DNA from: an uncultured Desulfovibrio sp.
GTDB taxonomy: Bacteria > Desulfobacterota > Desulfovibrionia > Desulfovibrionales > Desulfovibrionaceae
Assembly (NCBI RefSeq): GCF_902477725.1
Contig: NZ_CABSIF010000006.1
Location: 205,941 to 269,940, forward strand
DNA: 64,000 bases
Direction of reading: 5' to 3'
The notes under the pieces were generated by a model that worked only from the letters and a program-made list of their open reading frames with translations, was not told the DNA's origin and ran no database searches. Each line of letters begins with the position of its first letter. Position 1 is the first letter of the stretch. This document shows, piece after piece, positions 42,818-50,093 of the stretch. A program made the translations under genes and the position numbers.

Positions 42818-43801
42818 TTATATCTCCCGGATGTCTTCGCGGATGCGCATGCCAAAATGGCGACCAGCTTCGTCCAGACGGCACAGCACGGTATCGCCTG
42901 GTTTCAGGCTCACCACGCTTACCGGCTCGCCGCCGGGGGTCGTCAGGCGGATGGTTTCGGCATTCTGCAAAAATACCGCGCCGGTTTTAACGCCGTCTTC
43001 GGTGGTAACCTGGGCTTCAACCAGCAGCATGGGGCGCACTTCAATCTTGACCCTGCCAAGGGTGGCAAGGCTGGTTTCGCCGTTGGCGTCCACGATCAGC
43101 ACTTCCTGCCCCGCCTTGAATTCGCCAAGATAGGTGGTTTTGTCGCCGGGCAGGCGCACGTAGGCATGCACAGCCCCCGCATTGACCCTGAAGGGGCGGG
43201 CGGCAACATACTCGTTGCGCTCGGTTTCCGCATGCACAAGAAAGGTAAAGGCGCTGGAATTGCCCACCAGCATGCCCTGGCCCTTGCGCAGGATGGAGAG
43301 CGTATCAGCGCAGACTCGGTGTCCGAGGCCCACGGATTCCACACGGGTGATCACGGCGGGCAGCAGTTCTTCATGCCCCTGCGAAAGCTTGCACTGGCTG
43401 ACAATGGTCTTGAGATCGGCCACGGCCTCTCTGGATACAACAATGCCCGCCACACCGCGTTCCAAAATTCCTGCGGCAAGGCGGGCCTCGTCCAGCGTAG
43501 CGGCCTCAGCCAGAACGCTGTCGCTCTGGGCCAGAAGGTTTTCCACAGGTATTACCTCCCAGCCGCGAGCCAGAACCACACGCTCGCCCTTATGCAGCCG
43601 TTCGAGCACGGCTTCTTCGTCAGCCTTGACGGTGAGCGTCATCATGGCGGTATCTTCGGCGGCCCACACTGGGCAGCGCGAAAGACCGGAAACTTCTTCC
43701 ACATGCTTGCGCGGCACAATAACTCCGTCCACGCCGGATTCCAGCGCCAGGGTCACATCGCCCTTGTCAAAGGGAACGCAGTTGAAATAGATGCGGGACA
43801 T
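42818..43801 (-). CDS. 3-dehydroquinate synthase II (archaeal type, AroB')
   Basis: Converts the ADH synthase product to 3-dehydroquinate by NAD-dependent deamination and cyclisation, replacing classical AroB. The 327-residue product matches the archaeal-type family, with lines such as GVDGVIVPRKHVEEV, GVAGIVVSREAVADL, SVGLGHRVCADTLSILRKGQGMLVG and AGAVHAYVRLPGDKTTYLGE. It is unrelated in sequence to AroB of E. coli. It lies directly after the ADH synthase gene, as expected for a two-enzyme pathway entry. Confidence 0.92.
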   Translation of the reverse strand: MSRIYFNCVPFDKGDVTLALESGVDGVIVPRKHVEEVSGLSRCPVWAAEDTAMMTLTVKADEEAVLERLHKGERVVLARGWEVIPVENLLAQSDSVLAEAATLDEARLAAGILERGVAGIVVSREAVADLKTIVSQCKLSQGHEELLPAVITRVESVGLGHRVCADTLSILRKGQGMLVGNSSAFTFLVHAETERNEYVAARPFRVNAGAVHAYVRLPGDKTTYLGEFKAGQEVLIVDANGETSLATLGRVKIEVRPMLLVEAQVTTEDGVKTGAVFLQNAETIRLTTPGGEPVSVVSLKPGDTVLCRLDEAGRHFGMRIREDIREI

Positions 43802-43806
43802 GCGGC

Positions 43807-44604
43807 TTACTCTCCTACAATTTCCATGGCCTGATCCACGGAAACGTTGTCGTGTACGATGGCGCGCAGGGCCTTGACCAGAGCAACGCGGTTGGGATGC
43901 TGGAAGACGTTGCGGCCCACGGAAATGCCCGCGCCGCCTGCGCTCAGCGAATCCTGAACCATCTGGAGGATCTGGCGGGTGGAATCCATGCGCTCGCCAC
44001 CAGCGATAACCACAGGCACACAGCAGGCGGCCACGACTTCAGAGAAGCTTTCCGCATCGCCGGTGTAGGGCACCTTGACGATATCCGCGCCCAGCTCAAC
44101 GCCCACGCGGGCGCAGTGGGCCACCACGTCCTTGGCGTAGCCGTTCTGGATCTGGGGGCCGCGGGCGTACATCATGGCCAGCAGCGGGATGCCCCAGTTG
44201 TCGCACGATTCGGCCACACGGCCCAGATCGGCCAGCATGAGGCGTTCGTTGGGGTCTCCCAGGTTCACGTGGACAGAAACGCAATCTGCGCCGTGCTTGA
44301 TGGCTTCTTCAACCGTGCCCACAAGGGTTTTGGTGTTGCCGAGGGGCGAAAGCGTGGTGGAGGCGGAGAGGTGGATGATAAGACCGATGTCGCTGCCCGC
44401 GTTGCGGTGGCCGCAACGCACAAGGCCCTTGTGCATGAGCACTGCGTCCGCGCCGCCCGTGGCCATGTCGTTGACGGTGTCTCGCATGTCCACCAGACCT
44501 TCAACAGCACCAATGGTCACGCCGTGATCCATGGGAACAATGATGGTACGGCCATTTGTGCGGTTGATGATGCGTTCCAGGCGGATTTTTTTTCCAAGGT
44601 ACAT
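43807..44604 (-). CDS. 2-amino-3,7-dideoxy-D-threo-hept-6-ulosonate synthase (AroA'-type class I aldolase)
   Basis: First enzyme of the archaeal-type route to dehydroquinate, condensing aspartate semialdehyde with a sugar-phosphate-derived donor. The 265-residue TIM barrel resembles class I FBP aldolase/ADH synthase: TIIVPMDHGVTIGAVEGL, the repeated VSVHVNLGDPNE, ADIVKVPYTGD with the Schiff-base Lys, VIAGGER and GGAGISVGRNVFQH. The start at 44604 has AAAGGAG. It is the first structural gene of the operon, preceded by the leader peptide and attenuator. Confidence 0.92.
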   Translation of the reverse strand: MYLGKKIRLERIINRTNGRTIIVPMDHGVTIGAVEGLVDMRDTVNDMATGGADAVLMHKGLVRCGHRNAGSDIGLIIHLSASTTLSPLGNTKTLVGTVEEAIKHGADCVSVHVNLGDPNERLMLADLGRVAESCDNWGIPLLAMMYARGPQIQNGYAKDVVAHCARVGVELGADIVKVPYTGDAESFSEVVAACCVPVVIAGGERMDSTRQILQMVQDSLSAGGAGISVGRNVFQHPNRVALVKALRAIVHDNVSVDQAMEIVGE

Positions 44605-44684
44605 GGGCTCGCTCCTTTCAGTCTGCTGCTTTAAGGTGACCCGCGTGGAGCGGGGTTTGCCGCATTTTTCCCGGCGGCCCATAC

Positions 44685-44718
44685 AAAAAAAGGGCCGCTG
44701 GCTTGTTGCCTGCGGCCC
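44685..44718 (-). terminator. Attenuator terminator of the aromatic operon (3:4 hairpin)
   Basis: On the minus strand GGGCCGC (44718-44712) pairs with GCGGCCC (44698-44692), extended by an inner GGC/GCC after an A-A mismatch, and is followed by seven Ts. It lies 25 bp after the leader-peptide stop and 80 bp before the first structural gene, so it ends transcription before the operon unless prevented. Confidence 0.88.
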
Positions 44719-44769
44719 GTTGAACTTTCTAACTTTTACGCGTCAGCAAAGCTCCCGACCACAGGCTCC
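44708..44769 (-). promoter_or_regulatory. Antiterminator pairing (2:3) of the aromatic attenuator
   Basis: Region 2 within the last leader codons (minus strand GCCTGTGGTC, 44766-44757) pairs at all ten positions, two of them G-U, with region 3 (GGCCGCAGGC, 44717-44708), which is the 5' arm of the terminator. The two structures cannot coexist. Region 2 can also pair with region 1 (44828-44818, ACCACACCTCC) through six plus four base pairs around a small internal loop, which would free the terminator. Confidence 0.8.
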
Positions 44770-44847
44770 GGTAAAGTACGCAAAATAATACCAGCTAAAG
44801 ATGCCGGCGGCGTAGGAGGAGGTGTGGTTGGAAGAAATGCGCTGCAT
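44743..44847 (-). CDS. Leader peptide of the aromatic amino acid operon
   Basis: A 34-codon open frame starting MQRISSNHTSSY and containing FSWYYFAYF at residues 17-25, that is one Trp, three Tyr and three Phe in nine codons, plus a Tyr at residue 12. It ends in a stop 25 bp before a strong terminator. AAGGA lies 7 bp before the ATG. This is the pattern of a ribosome-stalling leader, as in trp, phe and his attenuation of enteric bacteria. A ribosome held at the aromatic codons would leave region 2 free to form the antiterminator; one that reaches the stop would cover it. The downstream genes make exactly these amino acids or their precursor. Confidence 0.85.
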   Translation of the reverse strand: MQRISSNHTSSYAAGIFSWYYFAYFTGACGRELC

Positions 44848-44875
44848 GAAAGTATCCTTAAATTTTCTAGGTAAA

Positions 44876-44904
44876 AAGCTACGCGGCATGCAAAAGCCTG
44901 TCAA
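44876..44904 (-). promoter_or_regulatory. Sigma-70 promoter of the aromatic operon leader
   Basis: On the minus strand a perfect -35 TTGACA (44904-44899) is followed after 17 bp by TAGCTT (44881-44876) as a modest -10. The transcript would start near 44869, about 20 nt before the leader-peptide start codon. Confidence 0.65.
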
Positions 44905-44917
44905 TAAAAAATTGAAG

Positions 44918-44929
44918 TTTGCATGCAAA
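44918..44929. promoter_or_regulatory. Palindrome upstream of the aromatic promoter
   Basis: Perfect 12-bp palindrome TTTGCATGCAAA just upstream of the -35 element. A half copy, TTTTGCATGC on the minus strand (44895-44886), lies inside the promoter spacer. The arrangement suggests an operator pair for an unidentified regulator in addition to attenuation. The position close to the stop codon of the upstream gene fits a promoter-region site. Confidence 0.5.
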
Positions 44930-44941
44930 TTGTTCGCAAAG

Positions 44942-46003
44942 TCAGGCGGTGCCACGTTCTGCGGGGTCGGAGGGGGCATCCGGAGCTGTTGTTTTGCGCC
45001 GCAGCTTGCGCGTTTCAAGCCTTTTGAGCACAAAATCGCCGGGCTTGACGCCTTCCGGCACTGCCGACAGGGGAAATTCCGCGCGGGCCAGATTGCGGTG
45101 CCCGCCAGCCTGGCCCACGTCGTAAAAACAGGCGTCCGCCAGACGGCCAATGTCCCGTCCGCCATCGCCGCGAAAGATCACGATAACGGTTTTGTCCACC
45201 ACGCCGCTCACGGCTATCCACCGCAGGCCGTGCACCCGTGTGAAAAAGTCCGCCACTGCCACCAAAAGGTCTGCGCTGTTGACCTCGTTGAGCGAGGCAA
45301 AGGCTCCGCCGCCTCGGCAGTCGGCAAGGGAACGGAATGCGCGTGAAAACAGCGGCAGCCATTCCCGCAGGTATTCGCTACGCAGAATACGGCGCAGCAG
45401 GCCGTTGTCCGCATGGCGCGAAAGCCACTGATACGCGCGAAAATCGTCTTCGCCGCCGGAGCGCTCAAAAGCCGCCGTGTCTGTGCGTATGCCGTACAGC
45501 AGGGCTGTGGCAAGCCTTGGCCCTGGGCGCATGCGCAAGGCCTTGAGATAGCGGGCCATCATGGTGCTGGTGGCGCCCATATTGGGGCGGATATCACGCA
45601 GCAAGGCCGGGCCAGCCAGCGAGCATGCCGCAATGTTGTTGGCAACGCGGGGCAGGGGATGATGGTCGATAATGCAGTCAAAGTGCAGGCCCTGAAAAGC
45701 CTTGCTGTGGTGCGGCTGGGAATCCACCATGGCAAAGTGGGTGTACTGGTCGGCATTTTCAGGCTGCCAGGGGCGCACCGGGATGTTCAGGTAGCGGATC
45801 ATGGCCAGGTTGTCGGGCCGGGTCACCTCATTGATGCGCGCAATGTCCACGTTGTGCACCTTGTGGATCATAATACGCTTGAGCGCCAGCGCCGATGCCA
45901 GGGCATCGGGGTCGGCATTGATGAGGATGCACCAGCGGTCGTCCTTGCTGAGACCTGCCCGCCATTTTTGCAGCAGGGCGATGTGGTCTGTGGCGCCAGC
46001 CAT
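44942..46003 (-). CDS. DHH-family phosphoesterase (nanoRNase/pAp phosphatase-like)
   Basis: The 353-residue product has the DHH phosphoesterase plan: WCILINADPDALASALAL with metal-binding Asp residues, FAMVDSQPHHS, the DHH motif in CIIDHHPLP, and a DHHA1-type C-terminal half with SGVVDKTVIVIFRGDGGRDIGRLA. Relatives degrade short oligoribonucleotides or dephosphorylate pAp, an intermediate relevant to sulfur metabolism. The C-terminal tail of about 50 basic residues is extra. The start at 46003 has AAGGAG. It is immediately upstream of the aromatic promoter. Confidence 0.85.
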   Translation of the reverse strand: MAGATDHIALLQKWRAGLSKDDRWCILINADPDALASALALKRIMIHKVHNVDIARINEVTRPDNLAMIRYLNIPVRPWQPENADQYTHFAMVDSQPHHSKAFQGLHFDCIIDHHPLPRVANNIAACSLAGPALLRDIRPNMGATSTMMARYLKALRMRPGPRLATALLYGIRTDTAAFERSGGEDDFRAYQWLSRHADNGLLRRILRSEYLREWLPLFSRAFRSLADCRGGGAFASLNEVNSADLLVAVADFFTRVHGLRWIAVSGVVDKTVIVIFRGDGGRDIGRLADACFYDVGQAGGHRNLARAEFPLSAVPEGVKPGDFVLKRLETRKLRRKTTAPDAPSDPAERGTA

Positions 46004-46061
46004 GATTCTCCTTAAAAGTTCTTCTGCGAAAGCCCGCTTGCGAAAGTGCGTTTGCCAATTT

Positions 46062-46877
46062 TCATTCGCCGGAATGCGGTTGCGCAAGCGCCTCCAGCAC
46101 CGGCAGGGATGCGGCCAAACGATCCCAGTTGAATATCTCGACCATATGTACTGCCGAATCGGGTATGCGCTGCATGAGGGCGGCTGCGGTCTGCGCCTGC
46201 CCGGGCGTAAAAGCCGTGAGGGGCAGATGCCGGTCGCCGTCGCCGGGGGCGCTCCAGTGCGTCATGGTCGCCTGCTCTGGCAGGGTCGAAACCAACAGGT
46301 TTTTTTGACCATAGCCCAGGAGGTGCCCTACGTCCAGACACAGCCCCAGTCCGTGATCCTGAAGAAATCCCTGTCCAAGGCAGGCAATATCGCTGTGGGC
46401 AACGTTTTCCAACAACAGCGGAATATGACAGCAGCTTTTCCAGTGAGAGGCAAACCCTGCCAGACGGCTGCGCTGCATCATCGGCGAGCCTTGGGGCGGG
46501 TGCAGCACGGCACAGCGCGGCTGAAGAAATGCCGCCTTGCCAAGTACAGACAATGCCAATTGCGCTGCCCGGCGGGCAGGATGCGCGGCAGAACTCTTGC
46601 TGGAGGGCCAGGGCAGGTCAACGGGCAGATGCACATGCCAGCGCAGGGGCAGGGTTGCCAGATCGGGCGGCAAGTCCTGCGGCCCGTAATCCAGGCAGGA
46701 CTGAGCTTCAAAAAAGCACAGTCCAACCTCGTCCACCTTGCCAGCCAGAAAACGCGCATTTTCCGCCACTCCGGCGGGCAGCACAAAGGACGGCGCGGCC
46801 AGACGGCCTGCAAAGCGTGCGGGCCGCAGATGCGGCGTGTCTGGCTGGAGCGGCTGGTCGCCTGAATCTTGGGACAT
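46062..46877 (-). CDS. TIM-barrel protein, candidate cobamide-remodelling phosphodiesterase CbiR
   Basis: A 271-residue protein with AP-endonuclease/sugar-isomerase barrel features: VDEVGLCFFEAQSCLDYG, LRWHVHLPVDLPW, the metal-site Glu of IPLLLENVAHSD, LCLDVGHLLGYG and a final VHMVEIFNWDRL. From memory this pattern corresponds to CbiR, which cuts the nucleotide loop of cobamides so that they can be rebuilt with another lower ligand. I cannot confirm it against a profile, so the role is provisional. AAGGAAC precedes the ATG. It lies 58 bp before the DHH gene, probably as one unit. Confidence 0.6.
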   Translation of the reverse strand: MSQDSGDQPLQPDTPHLRPARFAGRLAAPSFVLPAGVAENARFLAGKVDEVGLCFFEAQSCLDYGPQDLPPDLATLPLRWHVHLPVDLPWPSSKSSAAHPARRAAQLALSVLGKAAFLQPRCAVLHPPQGSPMMQRSRLAGFASHWKSCCHIPLLLENVAHSDIACLGQGFLQDHGLGLCLDVGHLLGYGQKNLLVSTLPEQATMTHWSAPGDGDRHLPLTAFTPGQAQTAAALMQRIPDSAVHMVEIFNWDRLAASLPVLEALAQPHSGE

Positions 46878-46929
46878 CGGGTGTTCCTTGTGCGCGGTAT
46901 ACAGTGTCGGCCTTCCGCCACTATGCGCA

Positions 46930-46962
46930 AAAGGGGGAGATTTCTGGAAAATCTCCCCCTTT
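46930..46962. terminator. Bidirectional-looking terminator after the M16 protease
   Basis: Perfect 14-bp inverted repeat AAAGGGGGAGATTT with its complement around a 5-base loop, with T tracts on both sides formed by the ends of the stem. It lies 22 bp beyond the stop codon of the minus-strand protease gene. Confidence 0.75.
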
Positions 46963-46984
46963 ATCATTCTATCATTGCGGGATG

Positions 46985-49897
46985 CTACACCAGTTTGGTG
47001 CTGCTCCAGCTGTGTTCTTTTGCTGTTGCTTCGGTCTTGGGGCCGCCCAGCACGCAGGTGGCTCCGTTGCGCGCAACCTCGGCCAGCACCTCGGCAAATT
47101 CGCGGAAGTGTTTTTCGGTGGTGGAAAGGATTTCTTCGCGCATGAGGGCGCGGGCGGCATCTGTGTCGTCCGTGAGCCAGCGCGAGAGGGACTGCGCGCC
47201 CTTGGCGTCGGGCAGCAGGTAGCTGTCCAGATCGCCCACCGCGCCCACTATGGCCTGGGTGAGCTGGGCTTTGTCCGGGCTGAAGGTGCGCAGGTATTCG
47301 GCCATGCCGTCAAAGGCCGCCAGGGTGTCGTCCACGTTGGGGTCGCGGTATGAGGCGCACACAAGGGTGCCGCCCAGGCGGTCGAGATTGCAGAACGCGC
47401 CGTACGCGCCGCCGCGTACACGCACCCGCTCCCACAGGTAGCCCATGCGCAGGCTGCGCAGGATAACGCTGGCGGAGCCATGGTACACATAGCCCTGGTC
47501 ATAGATGTTGGCGGCCTTACCCACATAGTTGATCTGGGCCGGGGCAATGAAGGCTTCGCCCTTGGGCAGTTCCAGAGGGGCGCTGCCAAAGTCCGTTGAC
47601 GCCCCTGCCCGCGCGGGCAAAAGCGAGCGCAGCAGCTGGCGGGCTTCCGTTTCTACCAGCGCAAGACCCTGCGCCTCTGCGGTGCAGTCCACAACAGCGC
47701 CGGGACGGGCGATGATGCGCGAGCGCAGTTCTTCCAGATCATTCAAAACAGACTGCGGGTCAGTGTCCATACGCTCCAGCAGGCCGCGCACGCTTTCAAG
47801 GTAGCTCAGGCCCGACGTGCGTTCGGCAATGGCGCTTGCGCCGTTGAAGCGCGCCCGCAGGCGGGCGCTGACCGCCGCATGACCGGCGGACTGCAAGCCA
47901 TGCTCCAGCCGGGCCTTGCCTTCAAGCAGCATCTGGCCCAGGCGTTCGCGCAACACATCGGCGTCCGTCAGGGGTTCCAGCAGGATTTCGCGGGTCAGGG
48001 CAAAGAGATCGGGCAGCTTGTCGTACACGGCCTTGCCCGACACGCCAAGGTAGCCAAAAGTCTTGCGACTGCCGCGCACAAGGCCCACAAGCGTTTCAGC
48101 GCCGAGGCCGCCCGTTTTGGCGGCCATGAGTGCGCCAAGCTCCGTAAAATCGCGTTTGGCGGTGCCTGTTTCGGTGAGGGAACGGGCAAAGAGCGGCAGC
48201 AGGGGCACGAGCCTGTCCGGCACATTGGCAAGGGGCAGCAGCAGGGTCGCGTAGGCAATACCCTGGGTGGGCAGTTCGTGCGTCAGAAATGTCTCGGGCA
48301 GTTCTGCCACTGCGCGGGGCAGCAAGGCGTTTTCACGCGGCAGGTCTTCAATCCCCAAGGCCGGGATGGTCGCAAGAGCCTCCGGGCTGTCGGGCGCGCT
48401 CTGGGCTTCCATGAGGCGGGCGGTTTCTTCCACCATCTTGGCGCGGGCCTCGGCATCGGCTGCGGCCTGTACGGCATCCACGCGGGCCTTTTCCGCATCT
48501 TCGCGGGCTTTGCCCAGCTTGGTGTCAGGCAGCAGCACCACGGTGGCGCGGTGCTCGTTGTTCAGGAACCAGTCCTTGATGGCCTGTTCAAATACGGGTT
48601 CGCCAGCCTCGATGCGGGCCTTGAGGGCGTTGAGCGGGGCTTCCCATGCCAGCGGAGCCAGCGGATCTCCATCATACAGCCATGTGGTCAGGGACTGCAC
48701 CATGGCCGAAAGCCCACGGGGGAAGCGCCCCGAATTGTTTTCACGGTAGGCGAATTCCACGCTGTTGACGGCGGCCTCTACTGCCGAGCGGGGGATGCCT
48801 TCTTCCGCCAGTTGGGCCAGGGTGTCAAAAATGAGCAGTTCGGCCTGCTGCACATCGCGCGGGGCCACGCCCTTGAGACCGGTGGAGTAGTACATCTGGC
48901 GCAGGTCAGTCTCCAGCCCGCAGCCCGTAGTGTCTTCACCAAGGCCGGAGGCGATGAGCGCCTTGCGCAGGGGGGAGCCGGGCAGGCCTTCAAGGATATG
49001 CTCGAGCATTTCCATCAGCAGGGCCTGATGCACGTCCCCACGCTCGCCCAAAAGCCAGTTGACCGTAAACAGCGCGCGTTTTTCGCCCTTGGAGGCGGCA
49101 TAGGCCACTTCAATCTGGCGTGGGGTTTCCAGGCGCGGCTGCAAAGGCACATCGGAATTGACCGGGCGGGCCGTGTAGCCTTCAAGCGCGGCTGCCGTCA
49201 GGCGCAGGCGTTCGTCTTCCGGGTCGTCGCCCCAGAAGAAAAAGCGGGCGTTGCTGGGGTGGTAGTAGCGGCTATGAAAATCGTAAAAGGCCTCGTAGGT
49301 GAGGTCGGGGATATTTTCCGGATTGCCGCCGGAATCAAGGCTGTAGAGCGTATCGGGGAAGAGCGCCTGCTGGCTCTGCTCCGCGAGGACGGAATCGGGC
49401 GAGGAGTAAACGCCCTTCATTTCATTGTAGACCACGCCCTTGTACGACCACGGGCCATCGGACGTTTCGGCCTCCACGTGCCAGCCTTCCTGCCGGAAGA
49501 TATCCTCATCGATGCGCGGGTGGAACACTGCGTCTATGTAGACGTCAATGAGATTGTAAAAATCGCGCAGATTGCAGCTTGCGATGGGGTAGCAGGTCTT
49601 GTCGGGGAAGGTGAATGCGTTGAGAAAGGTTTGCAGCGATCCCTTCATCAGTTCAACAAAGGGTTCCTTGACGGGATATTTGTCCGACCCGCAAAGAACG
49701 GAGTGCTCCAGAATGTGGGCAACACCTGTGGAGTCGGCTGGCGGCGTGCGAAAGTTGACGCCAAAGCACTTGTTTTCGTCAGAGTTATTAATGGAAAGCA
49801 GTTGCGCTCCCGTGGCCTCGTGCCGCCACAAACGGGCGGTGCCGTCCACTTCGTGCAGATGCTGTTCTGTAAGAAGAGTGAATCCGTGCTTGTTCAT
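46985..49897 (-). CDS. M16C metallopeptidase, presequence-protease (PreP) type
   Basis: Zinc peptidase that degrades small unfolded peptides in a closed chamber. The 970-residue product has the inverted zinc motif HxxEH in GVAHILEHSVLCGSDKYP near residue 50, the distal Glu further on in VVYNEMKGVYSSPDS, and four homologous M16 domains joined by a long helical hairpin near residue 500 (REDAEKARVDAVQAAADAEARAK region). Length and the ending fit the PreP family. The start at 49897 has AGGA; much longer readings upstream lack a ribosome site. It is probably cytoplasmic, as no signal peptide is seen. Confidence 0.9.
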   Translation of the reverse strand: MNKHGFTLLTEQHLHEVDGTARLWRHEATGAQLLSINNSDENKCFGVNFRTPPADSTGVAHILEHSVLCGSDKYPVKEPFVELMKGSLQTFLNAFTFPDKTCYPIASCNLRDFYNLIDVYIDAVFHPRIDEDIFRQEGWHVEAETSDGPWSYKGVVYNEMKGVYSSPDSVLAEQSQQALFPDTLYSLDSGGNPENIPDLTYEAFYDFHSRYYHPSNARFFFWGDDPEDERLRLTAAALEGYTARPVNSDVPLQPRLETPRQIEVAYAASKGEKRALFTVNWLLGERGDVHQALLMEMLEHILEGLPGSPLRKALIASGLGEDTTGCGLETDLRQMYYSTGLKGVAPRDVQQAELLIFDTLAQLAEEGIPRSAVEAAVNSVEFAYRENNSGRFPRGLSAMVQSLTTWLYDGDPLAPLAWEAPLNALKARIEAGEPVFEQAIKDWFLNNEHRATVVLLPDTKLGKAREDAEKARVDAVQAAADAEARAKMVEETARLMEAQSAPDSPEALATIPALGIEDLPRENALLPRAVAELPETFLTHELPTQGIAYATLLLPLANVPDRLVPLLPLFARSLTETGTAKRDFTELGALMAAKTGGLGAETLVGLVRGSRKTFGYLGVSGKAVYDKLPDLFALTREILLEPLTDADVLRERLGQMLLEGKARLEHGLQSAGHAAVSARLRARFNGASAIAERTSGLSYLESVRGLLERMDTDPQSVLNDLEELRSRIIARPGAVVDCTAEAQGLALVETEARQLLRSLLPARAGASTDFGSAPLELPKGEAFIAPAQINYVGKAANIYDQGYVYHGSASVILRSLRMGYLWERVRVRGGAYGAFCNLDRLGGTLVCASYRDPNVDDTLAAFDGMAEYLRTFSPDKAQLTQAIVGAVGDLDSYLLPDAKGAQSLSRWLTDDTDAARALMREEILSTTEKHFREFAEVLAEVARNGATCVLGGPKTEATAKEHSWSSTKLV

Positions 49898-50093
49898 GAT
49901 GAATCCTGGAGTGTTGATGTGCAGTGCCGTTTGAGGCACAGCGTGAACTCTAACTATAAGTGTAGATGCGCCGTTTGAAAAGGGGCGCAGTCTGTGGCAC
50001 GCCATCCCAAGCTTGTGACACGGCCTCCGGCGTGATACTGAAATCTGCCCGTGTTTTGCGCCGGGCCGCAAATTTTTGATTGAACGAGATGAT

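Noticed and set aside
44743..45165. Reading the aromatic leader as the end of a 140-residue protein
   Set aside because: The longer frame runs back through the promoter and into the DHH gene; the ATG at 44847 with AAGGA matches the predicted transcript.
47879..49978. A 699-codon plus-strand open frame
   Set aside because: It is antisense to the M16 protease gene, which has clear motifs. Its translation is rich in Gly, His, Gln and Arg without domain features, typical of a shadow frame in GC-rich DNA.
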